Positions 54,920 through 64,000 of a DNA stretch of 64,000 nucleotides are shown here, piece after piece. The notes beneath the pieces are model-generated. The model searched no databases, was not told the origin of the DNA, and saw only the letters and a program-made list of their open reading frames with translations. Origin of the DNA: Rhodobacteraceae bacterium CCMM004 (lineage in GTDB: Bacteria; Pseudomonadota; Alphaproteobacteria; Rhodobacterales; Rhodobacteraceae); NCBI GenBank assembly GCA_004005435.1, contig RZWH01000001.1:558001-622000 (forward strand), in the 5' to 3' direction. The translations under genes and the position numbers were made by a program. The stretch's first letter is position 1. Each line of letters begins with the position of its first letter.

Positions 54920-56646
54920 GACGTGTCGTAGCCGTCTTCGCGCGGCGCGGCCCCGTCGCCGCCGACCTCGTCGCCGAAGTGCTCCAGCACCAGGCGGATC
55001 GGGTTCGGCGCCGCCTGCCCCAGCCCGCAGATCGAGGCATCCGCCATGGCGTCGCAGAGGTCGCCCAAAAGGTCGGCGTCCCACGTCTCGGCCTGCATCA
55101 GCTTCACCGCCTTTTCGCAGCCGACCCGGCACGGCGTGCACTGTCCGCAGCTTTCGTCCTCGAAGAATCGCAGCATGTTCAGTGCGGCGTCGCGGGCGCG
55201 ATCCTGGGTCGACAGAACCACCACCGCCGCCGAGCCGATGAAGCTGCCGTGGGGTTGCAAGGTGTCGAAATCCAGCGGCACGTCGTCCAGCCTGGCCGGC
55301 AGCAGCCCCGAGGACGGGCCGCCCGGCTGATAGGCATAGAAGTCGTGGCCCGCAGCCATGCCCCCTGCGGCGTCGATCACGTCGCGGATGGTCGATCCGG
55401 CGGGCAGCAGATGCACCCCCGGACGCGCGACGCGGCCGGAAACCGAGTAGCTGCGCAGGCCGGTGCGACCGTTCTTTTCCACCGAAGACAGCACTTGCGG
55501 TCCCTCGCGGCAGACCCGCGCGACCCAATGCAGCGTCTCGACATTGTGGACCAGCGTGGGGCGGCCGAAGAGCCCGACCTGGGCCACATAGGGCGGGCGG
55601 TGCCGGGGTAAGCCGCGCTTGCCCTCGATCGACTCGATCATCGCCGACTCTTCGCCGCAGATATAGGCGCCCGCGCCGCGGCGCAGCTCGACGTAGCCCG
55701 GCGCGACGGTGCCCGCGGCCTCCAATGCGGCGATCTCACGGCGCAGGATCTCCAGCACGGCCGGATACTCGTCGCGCATGTAGATGTAGCAGCGGTCGGC
55801 CTCGACCGCCCAGGCGGCGATCAGCATCCCTTCGAGGAACAGATGCGGCGTCCGCTCCAGATAGTAGCGGTCCTTGAACGTGCCGGGCTCGCCCTCGTCG
55901 CCGTTCACGGCCAGGTAGCGCGGCCCCGACGCAGCGCGGACGAAGCCCCATTTTCTGCCCGAGGGGAAGCCCGCACCGCCGAGCCCGCGCAGGCCGGAGG
56001 ACAGGACCCGCGCCTGCACCTCCTCCCAGTCGCCGGAGGCGCGGATTGTCGCAAGAGTGCTGTATCCCCCATCGGAGACATAGGCGTCGTGCCCTTGATA
56101 GTCGGGAATCTGCACGTGCGTCGCACGCTCGCGCACCGCATTGGCCACCGTCTCGGGCGTCGCGGCGTCAATGTGGTTGTGTCCGATCTCGCACACCGGG
56201 GCGGTGTCGCAGCGTCCCATGCAGGGCGCGCGCACGACCCGCACCTCGGCCGGGTCGAGGCCCGCCTCCAGCGCCGATTTCAGCGCCTCGGCCCCGGCCA
56301 GCGCGCAGGACAGCGAGTCGCAGACCCGGACGGTGAGCGCGGGCGGCGGCGTCTCGCCTTCCTTCACAAGGTCGAAATGGGCGTAGAACGATGCCACCTC
56401 CCACACCTCGGCCATGGACAGGCGCATCTCTTCGGCGAGCGCCCGCAGGTGCCGCGCCGAGAGGTGGCCGTGGGCGTCCTGGATCAGGTGCAGATGCTCG
56501 ATCAAGAGGTCGCGCCGCCGGGGCCGGTCGCCGAGGAGCGCGCGCACCTCGGCCCAGGCCGCATCGTCCACCTGCCGCCCCTTGGGCGTCGCCCGCCCGC
56601 GCCGCCCCGACGGACCCGCGCCCCGCGCCGTGCTGTCCAATGCCAT
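54901..56646 (-). CDS. NuoE-NuoF-type fusion: NAD-dependent formate dehydrogenase beta-like subunit
   Basis: 581 residues. Residues about 30-165 are a NuoE/FdsG-like [2Fe-2S] thioredoxin fold (RVCDSLSCALAG and APCMGRCDTAPVC supply four Cys). From about 180 it is NuoF/FdsB: GLGGAGFPSGRKWGF, NGDEGEPGTFKDR (FMN/NAD site), CGEESAMIESIEG, and the [4Fe-4S] motif CGQCTPCRVGCEK. It would take electrons to or from NAD. In roseobacters such fusions belong to formate dehydrogenase operons, but the catalytic subunit is not in this window; neighbours are a convergent kinase and divergent alkB. Start at MALDSTARG. Confidence 0.88.
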   Translation of the reverse strand: MALDSTARGAGPSGRRGRATPKGRQVDDAAWAEVRALLGDRPRRRDLLIEHLHLIQDAHGHLSARHLRALAEEMRLSMAEVWEVASFYAHFDLVKEGETPPPALTVRVCDSLSCALAGAEALKSALEAGLDPAEVRVVRAPCMGRCDTAPVCEIGHNHIDAATPETVANAVRERATHVQIPDYQGHDAYVSDGGYSTLATIRASGDWEEVQARVLSSGLRGLGGAGFPSGRKWGFVRAASGPRYLAVNGDEGEPGTFKDRYYLERTPHLFLEGMLIAAWAVEADRCYIYMRDEYPAVLEILRREIAALEAAGTVAPGYVELRRGAGAYICGEESAMIESIEGKRGLPRHRPPYVAQVGLFGRPTLVHNVETLHWVARVCREGPQVLSSVEKNGRTGLRSYSVSGRVARPGVHLLPAGSTIRDVIDAAGGMAAGHDFYAYQPGGPSSGLLPARLDDVPLDFDTLQPHGSFIGSAAVVVLSTQDRARDAALNMLRFFEDESCGQCTPCRVGCEKAVKLMQAETWDADLLGDLCDAMADASICGLGQAAPNPIRLVLEHFGDEVGGDGAAPREDGYDTSQSLEG

Positions 56647-56852
56647 GCCCGTCCGCTCCCTCTTGGCCTTGGGGCGCAGATTACGCCGTCCGCCGCGCGG
56701 CCACCGCGCAAAAGCGACACCTTCGCGCATGTTGCAGGCGCGCGGCCCCTTGCGAATGGACGACGATTGCCGCAGCCGCGGCACCCGGACGCCCTCCTGC
56801 CGCCGCAGTGTCCGTGATAGACTGCACAGACCGCCCTGACCAGATCCGAGCC

Positions 56853-57923
56853 ATGCGCCTGACACCGCCCCTCTTTGCCCTTGCCACGCTGGCCCCCGCG
56901 GCCGCGATCGGCCTCGCCATTCTGATCGGCGGGGTGTGGTCCGTGGTGGCGCTCCTGTCGATGACCCTTCTCACCGGGCTCCTCGACCACTTCATCCGCT
57001 GGGCCGAGACGCCGCGGGAGGTGCCGCCGGGCGCCGAGTTCCCCGCCGGAGACCGGCTGTGCGTGACCCTCGGAGCGGTGCAGATCGTGCTGATCCCCTT
57101 GACCGTCCTCGCCCTCAGCAGCCAGGGCGACGTCCATCCCGCCGAGAAGGTCGCCATCTTCCTCGCCGCCGGTCTGTGGCTGGGCCAGGTCGGCAACGCC
57201 AACGCGCACGAGTTGATCCACCGCGGCGACCGGCGGCTGTTCCGCCTGGGCCGGGCGTTGTTCATCACGCTGCTCTTCGGCCACCACACCTCGGCGCATC
57301 GGCAGGTCCATCACCCCTGGGTCGCGACCCCGCGCGACCCCAGCAGCGCGCGGCTGGGCGAAGGCTATTACCGTTTTCTCCTGCGGTCCTGGCGCGGCAA
57401 TCTCCGGGCCGGGTTCCACGCCGAACGCGCGCTCCTCGAACGGCGCCACGGCGATCGCTGGTGGCGGTATCATCCCTATACGCTCTATGCCCTCGGGGCG
57501 GTTCTGTGCCTGGCGGCGGGCGCACTCCTGGGCGGGGTCGCCGGGGTTCTGTGGTATCTGGCGCTGGCCGGATATGCGCAGTCGCAGATCCTGCTGTCCG
57601 ACTACGTGCAGCACTACGGTCTGCGCCGGGCCGAGATCGCGCCGGGCAAATACGCCCCCGTGGGACCCCAGCATTCCTGGAACGCGGGCCACGGCGCCAC
57701 CTCGGCGCTGATGCTGAACGCCCCGCGCCACTCGGACCACCACGCCCGACCGACGCGGCCCTGGACCGCGCTGGAGCTGCCGGACGAGGAGGACGCGCCC
57801 CGTTTGCCCTACTCGCTCCCCGCGATGGCGACCATCGCGCTGGTCCCGCCGATCTGGCGGCGGATGATGGATCCCCGCGCCCGCGCCTGGGCGGCGCAAG
57901 ACCGCCGAGCCGACGCCGCCTGA
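56853..57923 (+). CDS. AlkB-like membrane di-iron monooxygenase
   Basis: 356 residues, alkane 1-monooxygenase/fatty-acid desaturase superfamily. The histidine boxes that bind two irons are visible: HELIH at about 119, GHHTSAHRQVHH at about 143-154 followed by WVATPRDPSSARLGE, QHYGLRR, and RHSDHHARPTRPW near 291-303. About five membrane segments surround them. Substrates may be alkanes or other hydrocarbons; rubredoxin partners are not nearby. It is divergent from the NuoE/NuoF fusion and 40 bases upstream of a small secreted protein gene. Confidence 0.9.
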   Translation: MRLTPPLFALATLAPAAAIGLAILIGGVWSVVALLSMTLLTGLLDHFIRWAETPREVPPGAEFPAGDRLCVTLGAVQIVLIPLTVLALSSQGDVHPAEKVAIFLAAGLWLGQVGNANAHELIHRGDRRLFRLGRALFITLLFGHHTSAHRQVHHPWVATPRDPSSARLGEGYYRFLLRSWRGNLRAGFHAERALLERRHGDRWWRYHPYTLYALGAVLCLAAGALLGGVAGVLWYLALAGYAQSQILLSDYVQHYGLRRAEIAPGKYAPVGPQHSWNAGHGATSALMLNAPRHSDHHARPTRPWTALELPDEEDAPRLPYSLPAMATIALVPPIWRRMMDPRARAWAAQDRRADAA

Positions 57924-57963
57924 GCGCTGGTCACGCCCGCCCCGCTGTGCCACGTTGCGCCCC

Positions 57964-58362
57964 ATGACCCTGTTGCGCCTTCTCGTTTTGCTCGTCTTCG
58001 CCGCCCTGCCTGTGCGGGCCGAAACCCCGCTGTCGGCCGCCGAGTTCGAGGCGTTCACCACCGGCAAGACCCTGTGGTACGAGGCCGGGGGCATCACCTA
58101 TGGGGTCGAGGAATACCTGCCCGGCCGCCGCGTCCGCTGGTCGTTTCTGGACGACGAGTGCAAGGACGGGACCTGGTATGAGGAGGCGGGCTATATCTGC
58201 TTTGCCTACGAAAACGGCCTCGGCCCGCAATGCTGGCAGTTTTTTCGCGACGGCGACGGCCTGCGCGCGCGGTTCCGCGGCGATTCGGCGCAGAGCGACC
58301 TCTACGGCGCCCGGCAGCTCGACCGCGAGATGATCTGCACCGGCCCGCGCATCGGCGTGTGA
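57964..58362 (+). CDS. Hypothetical secreted protein
   Basis: 132 residues with a Sec signal peptide (MTLLRLLVLLVFAALPVRA, cleaved near 19). The mature domain has an even number of cysteines (DDECKDG, YICFAY, PQCWQF, MICTG), which suggests disulfides, and aromatic-rich strands (TLWYEAGGITYGVEEYLPG). No function assigned; it may be cotranscribed with the AlkB-like gene. Confidence 0.75.
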   Translation: MTLLRLLVLLVFAALPVRAETPLSAAEFEAFTTGKTLWYEAGGITYGVEEYLPGRRVRWSFLDDECKDGTWYEEAGYICFAYENGLGPQCWQFFRDGDGLRARFRGDSAQSDLYGARQLDREMICTGPRIGV

Positions 58363-58400
58363 GGCAGGGCCCGAGCCCCGGCTGCGTGCGGGCCCCGCCC

Positions 58401-58612
58401 CTTGGCGCCGAGCCGCGCGGCCGCCGACCCGCGGGGTGGCGGTCCGGACCTTGAAGCGGCGCGGTTTATGGCCGCCGTGGTAGCTCGACCTCAGAGCTCC
58501 GCGCCGACGGCACCCAACCACCGCCCCGGGGGGGGCGGGGTCATGCCGAAGGCATGCCTTCGGCATGACGGTCGCGCGGCGGCCTGACGGCCTTGTTCCG
58601 CGCGGGGAGGGG
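58401..58612. repeat. Family A inverted-repeat element, single copy (A7)
   Basis: Single, well-conserved copy in the convergent gap before xseA. It runs from GAGCCGCGCGGCCGCCGACC to GGTCGCGCGGCGGCC and the CTTGTTCCGCGCGGGGAG tail. Within it is a perfect 30-bp palindrome at 58540-58569 (half-site GTCATGCCGAAGGCA). The remaining bases up to xseA hold nothing recognised. Confidence 0.85.
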
Positions 58613-58689
58613 GTCCAACGTCGATTTCATTGAGTAAGCGACTGTCTGCTCTCCGGGTCACTTTCTGCGCCGCACCGCCGCACGCCGTT

Positions 58690-60228
58690 CTAGAACAGCT
58701 CCCCCTGACCCTTGGGCGGCGACGCCGACTTGCGGCGCGGGGGGGCGCCGAGGGTCAGGCGGCCGTCGCGGAACTGGATCTCCAGGCTCCTGGCGCCCTC
58801 GGCGGCGGATTTGTCCATCGCCACGGCCCCGTCGGCGCGCACCACGGCATACCCTCGGTGCAGCGTCGCCTCGTAGCCGAGGGAGGTGAGGAGCCGCCCC
58901 TGGGCCGCGAGCCGCTGCTCCAGCCGCTCCAGCCGTGCCGCCATGGCCCGGTCCAGCGACCGCCCCCGGTCGTTCAGCCGCTCCTGTCCCTGCGCGGCGC
59001 GGCGGGCCAGGTTCCGCGGGACCAGCCGCGCCGCCGCCCGGTCGAGCATGTCGTGCCGCCGCGACACCGCGCGCGCCAACGCGGGCAGCAGCCTCTGGGC
59101 GGTCCGGTCGACCGCGCGCCGGTGGTCGGCGATGCGCCGGGCGAGCGCCCCGGGCCTGAGCGTGACCGCAAGCGTGGCGAGGCGCGCCTGGCGCCGCTCG
59201 ACCCCCGCGGTCAGGGCCCGCGGCAGGCGGTCGGCGGCCCAGTCGAGCCGCTGCCGCGCCTGCGCGGTCAGGCCCTCGGGCCGTGGCAGCCCCCGCGACA
59301 GATCGCCCAGCCGCTGCCGCCGCTGCGCCACCCCTCGGCCCACGGCGCCGCTCATCCTGGCGCCCTGCCCGTCGAGCCAGGCCATCAGCTCCAGCCGCAC
59401 CGGCACCGCCATCTCGGCCGCCGCGGTGGGTGTCGGCGCGCGCCGGTCGGCGACATAGTCGATGAGCGTCGTGTCGGTCTCGTGCCCGACGGCCGAAATC
59501 AGGGGAATGGCGCTCTCTGCCGCCGCGCGCGCCACGATCTCTTCGTTGAAGCCCCAGAGATCCTCGATGGAGCCGCCGCCGCGGGCGACGATGATCAGGT
59601 CGGGTCGCGGCACCGCGCCCCCGGGCGACAGCCGGTTGAACCCGGCGATGGCGCGCGCCACCTCGGGCGCGCAGGCCGCCCCCTGCACCGCCACCGGCCA
59701 GACCAACACCTTGCGCGGGAACCGGTCGCGGAGGCGGTGCAGGATGTCGCGGATCACCGCGCCGCCGGGCGACGTCACCACGCCGATCACCTCGGGCAGA
59801 TAGGGCAAGGGCCGCTTGCGCGCAGGGTCGAACAGACCCTCGGCCTCCAGCGCCTTCTTGCGCTTTTCCAGCATCGCCATCAGCGCACCGACGCCCGCGG
59901 GCCGCAGGTCGTCCACCGTCAACTGATACTTGGACTGGCTGCCGAAGGTGGTCAGGCGGCCCATCGCGACCACCTCCATCCCCTCCTCGGGCGCGGCGGT
60001 CAGGCGGGCGATCTGCCCCTTCCACGCCACCGAGGCCAACACGTTGCGGTCGTCCTTGAGATCGAAATAGAGGTGCCCCGACCGGGCGCGGAACACCCGC
60101 CCGACCTCGCCCCGCACGCGGATGCGGCCGAACTCGCCCTCCAGCACCTTCTTCACCGCGCCGGAGATTTCGGACACTGTGTAGTCGTGGGCGTTCTCGC
60201 CCGGGCGGGGGTCGTCGATCAGGTCCAT
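58690..60228 (-). CDS. xseA: Exodeoxyribonuclease VII large subunit XseA
   Basis: 512 residues, DNA-degrading catalytic subunit; needs the small XseB, which is not seen here. N-terminal OB fold at about 15-110 (RIRVRGEVGRVFRARSGHLYF), core EVIGVVTSPGGAVIRDILHRL, then DLIIVARGGGSIEDLWGFNEE (about 195-215) and SAVGHETDTTLIDYVADRRAPTPTAAAE. The C-terminal half is a long helical region. The C-terminus ends GQGELF. It starts at MDLIDDPRPGENAHDYTVSE. Confidence 0.95.
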   Translation of the reverse strand: MDLIDDPRPGENAHDYTVSEISGAVKKVLEGEFGRIRVRGEVGRVFRARSGHLYFDLKDDRNVLASVAWKGQIARLTAAPEEGMEVVAMGRLTTFGSQSKYQLTVDDLRPAGVGALMAMLEKRKKALEAEGLFDPARKRPLPYLPEVIGVVTSPGGAVIRDILHRLRDRFPRKVLVWPVAVQGAACAPEVARAIAGFNRLSPGGAVPRPDLIIVARGGGSIEDLWGFNEEIVARAAAESAIPLISAVGHETDTTLIDYVADRRAPTPTAAAEMAVPVRLELMAWLDGQGARMSGAVGRGVAQRRQRLGDLSRGLPRPEGLTAQARQRLDWAADRLPRALTAGVERRQARLATLAVTLRPGALARRIADHRRAVDRTAQRLLPALARAVSRRHDMLDRAAARLVPRNLARRAAQGQERLNDRGRSLDRAMAARLERLEQRLAAQGRLLTSLGYEATLHRGYAVVRADGAVAMDKSAAEGARSLEIQFRDGRLTLGAPPRRKSASPPKGQGELF

Positions 60229-60268
60229 CGCGGCCGAGCCTAGCGCGGCTGGACGGCGACCTGAACCG

Positions 60269-60481
60269 TCAATCGCCGCCGTGGCAGTCGGGACAGCAGA
60301 GCGCGCAGCCGTCCACCGGGCCGACGTCCCGGTCGCGGGCCGCCGCCAGGGCGGGCGTGCAGTCCTCGAAGCGGCCGAGGTCGATCATGCCCTCGTCCGG
60401 GATCACCTGGCAATCGCCGCGGTGGACGAAATGCGCGCCGGTCCGGTCGGCGGCCTCGGCCACGAAATAGTCCTGTTCCAC
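60269..60481 (-). CDS. Small cysteine-rich protein of unknown function
   Basis: 70 residues starting MEQDYFVAEAADRTG. Cysteines occur in HRGDCQVIP, FEDCTPA and the C-terminal DGCALCCPDCHGGD cluster, suggesting a metal-binding knuckle. HFVHRGDC resembles small zinc-binding domains such as the Ada N-terminus. It lies 40 bases downstream of the xseA start region on the same strand and is divergent from purD. Confidence 0.65.
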   Translation of the reverse strand: MEQDYFVAEAADRTGAHFVHRGDCQVIPDEGMIDLGRFEDCTPALAAARDRDVGPVDGCALCCPDCHGGD

Positions 60482-60612
60482 GTCGGCTCTCCTCGCTGCA
60501 CCCCGCCGGTATCAGAGCCCGCGCAGATGACAGGCGCATGACGGCCGGGCCGCTTGCCCCCCGCGGGAACGGCCGCTATCCCCCGGATCGGACGACGACG
60601 GGGGCGGCGGCG

Positions 60613-61872
60613 ATGAACATCCTGATCCTGGGCGGCGGCGGGCGCGAGCACAGCCTGGCCTGGGCCGTCATGCAGAATCCCAAATGCGACCGGCTGATCG
60701 TGGCGCCGGGGAACGCGGGCATCGCCGAGATCGCCGATTGCGCCACGCTCGACATCCTCGACCCCGGCGCGGTGGTGGTGTTCGCCGAGGAGAATGCCAT
60801 CGATTTCGCGATCGTCGGACCCGAGGCGCCCCTGGCCGCCGGGGTGGGCGACCGCCTGCGCGCCGCCGGGATCGCCGTCTTCGGCCCCTCGGCGGCGGCG
60901 GCCGAGTTGGAGGCGTCCAAGACCTTTACCAAGGAGATCTGCGACGCCTGCGGCGCGCCCACCGCGCGGTGGGCCCGGTTCGACGAGGCCGCCGCCGCCC
61001 ACGCCCATATCCGCGCCCAGGGCGCCCCCATCGTGGTCAAGGCCGACGGTCTGGCCGCGGGCAAGGGCGTGACCGTGGCCGAGGATGTGGACAGCGCCTG
61101 TGCCGCGGTCGATGCGGCCCTGGACGCGCCAGGCGCCGCCGTGGTGATCGAAGAGTTCATGGCGGGCGAAGAGGCGTCGTTCTTTGTCCTCTGCGACGGC
61201 GAAGAGGTTCTGCCCATCGGCACCGCCCAGGATCACAAGCGCGTGGGCGAGGGCGACACCGGCCCCAACACCGGCGGCATGGGCGCCTATTCCCCCGCGC
61301 CGGTCCTGACCGACGCGGTCGCCGAGGCGGCCCTGGACGAGATCGTCCGCCCGGTCCTGGCCGAGATGGCGCGGCGCGGCACGCCCTATTCCGGCGTGCT
61401 CTATGCGGGGCTGATGATCGAGGCGGGGCGGCCGCGGCTCGTGGAGTTCAACGTCCGCTTCGGCGATCCCGAGTGCCAGGCGCTGATGATGCGGCTGGGT
61501 GCGCAGGCGCTGGACCTGATGCACGCCTGCGCCGAGGGGCGGCTGGGCGAGATGCGGGTGAACTGGGCCGACGACCACGCCATGTGCGTGGTGCTGGCCG
61601 CCGAAGGCTATCCCGGCGCCTATGCCAAGGGGACCGTGATCGGTGGGCTCGACACCCTCCCCGAGACCTCGTTCGAGATGATGTTCCATGCGGGCACGGC
61701 CTGCGTCTCCGGGCGCTGGACGGCGGCGGGGGGCCGGGTGCTGAACGCCACGGGGCGCGGGGCGACCCTGGCCGAGGCGCGCGACCGGGCCTATGCGCTG
61801 GCCGAGGCGGTGGACTGGCCCGAGGGCCGCTATCGCCGCGACATCGGATGGCGCGCGCTGGGCGATGACTGA
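60613..61872 (+). CDS. purD: Phosphoribosylamine-glycine ligase PurD
   Basis: GAR synthetase of purine synthesis: joins glycine to phosphoribosylamine with ATP. 419 residues, ATP-grasp. MNILILGGGGREHSLAWA starts the protein; GPEAPLAAGVGDRL, VVKADGLAAGKGV at about 141-153, DHKRVGEGDTGPNTGGMGAYSP and VEFNVRFGDPECQ follow. No riboswitch-like leader was seen. Its end overlaps the next gene by 8 bases. Confidence 0.97.
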   Translation: MNILILGGGGREHSLAWAVMQNPKCDRLIVAPGNAGIAEIADCATLDILDPGAVVVFAEENAIDFAIVGPEAPLAAGVGDRLRAAGIAVFGPSAAAAELEASKTFTKEICDACGAPTARWARFDEAAAAHAHIRAQGAPIVVKADGLAAGKGVTVAEDVDSACAAVDAALDAPGAAVVIEEFMAGEEASFFVLCDGEEVLPIGTAQDHKRVGEGDTGPNTGGMGAYSPAPVLTDAVAEAALDEIVRPVLAEMARRGTPYSGVLYAGLMIEAGRPRLVEFNVRFGDPECQALMMRLGAQALDLMHACAEGRLGEMRVNWADDHAMCVVLAAEGYPGAYAKGTVIGGLDTLPETSFEMMFHAGTACVSGRWTAAGGRVLNATGRGATLAEARDRAYALAEAVDWPEGRYRRDIGWRALGDD

Positions 61873-62428
61873 GCCCGGGGCGCGCCCGAGCTACAAGCCC
61901 GCGCTCCTGCGCCGGGCGGTGTCGATCCAGATCGACGGCCCGCGCCTGTCGCTGATCCGCGCGGGCGGCGGCACTGCGTGGACACTCGACCTGGGCGAGG
62001 TCGAGCGCGCGACCTACGCCCGCACCAACGTCGGCAGCACCCTCACCCGGACCCTCGATCTCTATCATCGCGGCACCCGCCGGCGGCTGAGCCAGAACCT
62101 GCCCCCCATGGCCGCCAGGGGGGCTGGCGGCGCGGCGTTCTCCGATGCGGCGTCGCGGGTGCTGAGCGCGCTGGCCGAGGCGCAGCCCGACGCGACGGTC
62201 GAGGTCGGGGTGCAGGGCGCGGCGCGCTGGGCGCTGTTCGGGGCCGGGGCCTTTGCCGCGCTCGCGGGCGTCGGGCTGGGCATTCTCCTGGCCGTCGAGG
62301 GGGCGTTGGACGGCACGGCCGTCTCGGTGGCGGTCCTGGCGGCGCTGGGCGCCACGATCGCCTGGACCTATCGGCCGGGGCAGAAGATCCACCGTGTCCG
62401 CGCGCGCGACCTGTCCCGCACGGTGTGA
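61865..62428 (+). CDS. Hypothetical protein with two membrane segments
   Basis: 187 residues. The N-terminal ~110 residues look like a beta-rich cytosolic domain (VSIQIDGPRLSLIRAGGGTAWTLDL) and two hydrophobic segments lie at about 121-141 and 148-168 (ALFGAGAFAALAGVGLGILLA; VSVAVLAALGATIAW). The ATG is inside the purD 3' end (8-base overlap), so it is probably coupled to purD. No family recognised. Confidence 0.75.
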   Translation: MTEPGARPSYKPALLRRAVSIQIDGPRLSLIRAGGGTAWTLDLGEVERATYARTNVGSTLTRTLDLYHRGTRRRLSQNLPPMAARGAGGAAFSDAASRVLSALAEAQPDATVEVGVQGAARWALFGAGAFAALAGVGLGILLAVEGALDGTAVSVAVLAALGATIAWTYRPGQKIHRVRARDLSRTV

Positions 62429-62444
62429 GGGGCGGCGCGGGGCG

Positions 62445-63196
62445 TCAGCGGCACTCCGCCGCGGCGGCAAAGCTCGCGCGCCCACGGTGGGGGCCGATGT
62501 CGCGCGCGGTCAGCCGCCCGTCCACCAGCGTCACGGCCAGGAGGCGCGCCCACCCGGCGTCGGCCACGATCATCTCGGGGCCTTGGCCGCAGTCGCGGAT
62601 GCCCCCGGCGATGTCGGTCTCGCCGATGCGGTGGTTGGTGACGCCCGGCAGGTCGGCCACCGGGTGCAGCCCCCCGTCGCGCCACCGCCAGACCCTCAGC
62701 GTCTTGGCCAGGTGGGGGCGGTCGACATAGGCGACCTCGACCGCGCCGTCGCCGTCCAGGTCCGCGGCCCCGACCGGAGCGAGCCAGCGGAACCGCGTGC
62801 CGATGAACGGGGTCGCGGCGGCCCGCACCGGCCCCTCGGCCGTGATCCGCCAAACGGTCAGGCGGGCGCCCCGGTCGCGGTGGCTCTCCACCGTCAGGAC
62901 GTCGAACAGGCCCGTGCCGTCCAGGTCGACGATGCGCGGCGCCGTGTCTTCGAACACCAGCTCGTCGGGCAGAACGGCGCGAAAGGTGGCCGATCCCGCC
63001 CGGCACGGCAGCTTGAGCGTCACCGTCACCCGCAGCCCGCCCCATTCCAGGTCGTCGCCCAGAACGGCATGGGGATAGCGGTCGGTGGGCGCCTCGTAGG
63101 CAGCGGCGGCCACGCGGTCCAGGCAGTCGGCAGGCACCCCCGCCGCCGCCCCGGGAATCGGCAGCAGCGCCAGGATCAGCGCCGCCGCACGCCGCA

Positions 63197-63197
<1 letters not shown>
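62445..63197 (-). CDS. Secreted FG-GAP/VCBS-type repeat protein
   Basis: 250 residues with a Sec signal peptide (cleaved near AAAGVPA, about 20). The rest has short repeated Asp/Gly segments: IVDLDGTGLFDVLTVESHRD, GAADLDGDGAVEVAYVDRP and GPEMIVADAGWARLL, resembling beta-propeller FG-GAP blades that bind calcium. Single cysteines occur at the ends. The ATG overlaps the ferredoxin stop by one base (TGATG). Function unknown; in roseobacters it often sits beside this ferredoxin. Confidence 0.82.
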
Positions 63198-63550
<353 letters not shown>

Positions 63551-63677
63551 CTAATGCGGGGCCCGGAGCGCTTCCACCCCGATTCGAAATGCGCAGAGCC
63601 ACCGCGGCGCGAGGGTTTCGACGGCGGCGCGATTGCGCTAATGTCCCGGCCGAACGCCCAGAGAGGCCGACGAGCAG

Positions 63678-64000
63678 CATGGTCAGACTTTCCCTCGCCG
63701 CGGTGCTGGCGCTCGCCGCCTGCGTGCCGCAGCCGCAGGTCGCGCGGTTCGCCGAACCGGCCTTGGCCCCCACCGGGGCGCCGTCGCCAGACGACGCCGA
63801 TCCGTCGGTCTGCCATGCCCGCGACGACACCCCGGCGGTGATCGAGACGGTGACCGAACAGCGCCTGGTGGCCGAGGCGGTGGTCGACGCCGACGGCGCG
63901 GTGGTCACGCCCGCCCGCTATCGCACCGAAACCCAGCAGCGCATCGTCGAGGGCCGCGCGCCGATCTGGTTCGAGACGCCGTGCCGCTGGGTCTTTACCG
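63678..64000 (+). CDS. Lipoprotein, N-terminal part (cut by window edge)
   Basis: The first 107 codons of a protein starting MVRLSLAAVLALAACVPQPQ, a lipoprotein signal with lipobox LAAC (Cys15). The following region has Val/Ala-rich strands (VIETVTEQRLVAEAVVDADG) and IWFETPC just before the edge. No family assigned; the reading frame is open to base 64000. Confidence 0.72.

Overview
The window is high-GC DNA with closely packed operons, one tRNA gene and no prophage, integrase or CRISPR array. The gene families and arrangement point to an alphaproteobacterium of the Rhodobacteraceae (Roseobacter group). Evidence for this includes the betABC/betI and choXWV choline system, a folB-folP-glmM cluster, a SAM-II riboswitch in front of metZ, an NDUFS4-type complex I protein, two Lrp genes divergent from ilvC, and an Mrp antiporter with seven separate genes. 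The exact genus cannot be read from the sequence.

Layout: 1-9882 holds choline and choline-sulfate use: betA (cut), betB, betC and betI on the minus strand, divergent choX, and further right choW and choV. Between choX and choWV lie thpR, a repeat block, a Tat-exported metallo-beta-lactamase-fold protein and a glutathione transferase. 10017-13556 is a manganese-type ABC transporter (sitABCD). 13570-14547 holds two purine-catabolism genes (ureidoglycolate lyase, hydroxyisourate hydrolase). 15007-19347 has a BKACE enzyme, tRNA-Arg(TCT), a GNAT protein, an NDUFS4 homologue and uvrB. 19423-20247 is a clearly lower-GC membrane-protein gene of unknown origin. 21796-27429 is the Mrp cation/proton antiporter operon. 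27939-29998 has two Lrp/AsnC regulators divergent from ilvC. 31247-35332 carries glmM, folP, folB and a SleB-like cell-wall hydrolase. 35477-41591 carries a divergent pyruvate-phosphate-dikinase-like gene and glyS/glyQ with a small membrane protein between them. 41775-49710 has a probable pseudoprotease, a DUF2267 protein, trkH, a GFA-like protein, folE2, metZ with its SAM-II riboswitch, and a hydrolase. 49765-64000 has a second GST, yciB, an EamA transporter, ftsY, a small kinase-like protein, a NuoE-NuoF-type fusion, an AlkB-like monooxygenase, xseA, purD, a ferredoxin and several small unknowns.

The most unusual structure is two families of interspersed elements of about 120-210 bp, bounded by inverted repeats (called A and B here). 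They occur at six loci, alone or in tandem sets of two or three, and all six are gaps between convergent genes. The other six convergent junctions have at most about 19 bp between the genes. This all-or-none pattern is visible directly in the sequence; its function (bidirectional terminator, supercoiling element or mobile palindrome) is inference.

Functionally the window combines osmoprotectant metabolism (choline, choline-O-sulfate, betaine), ion homeostasis (Mrp, TrkH, Mn uptake), folate and methionine synthesis, and housekeeping repair and translation genes. This fits a marine or saline habitat. Starts were chosen from family N-termini, ribosome-binding sites and stop/start overlaps; many operon genes overlap by 4 bases (ATGA/GTGA/TTGA).
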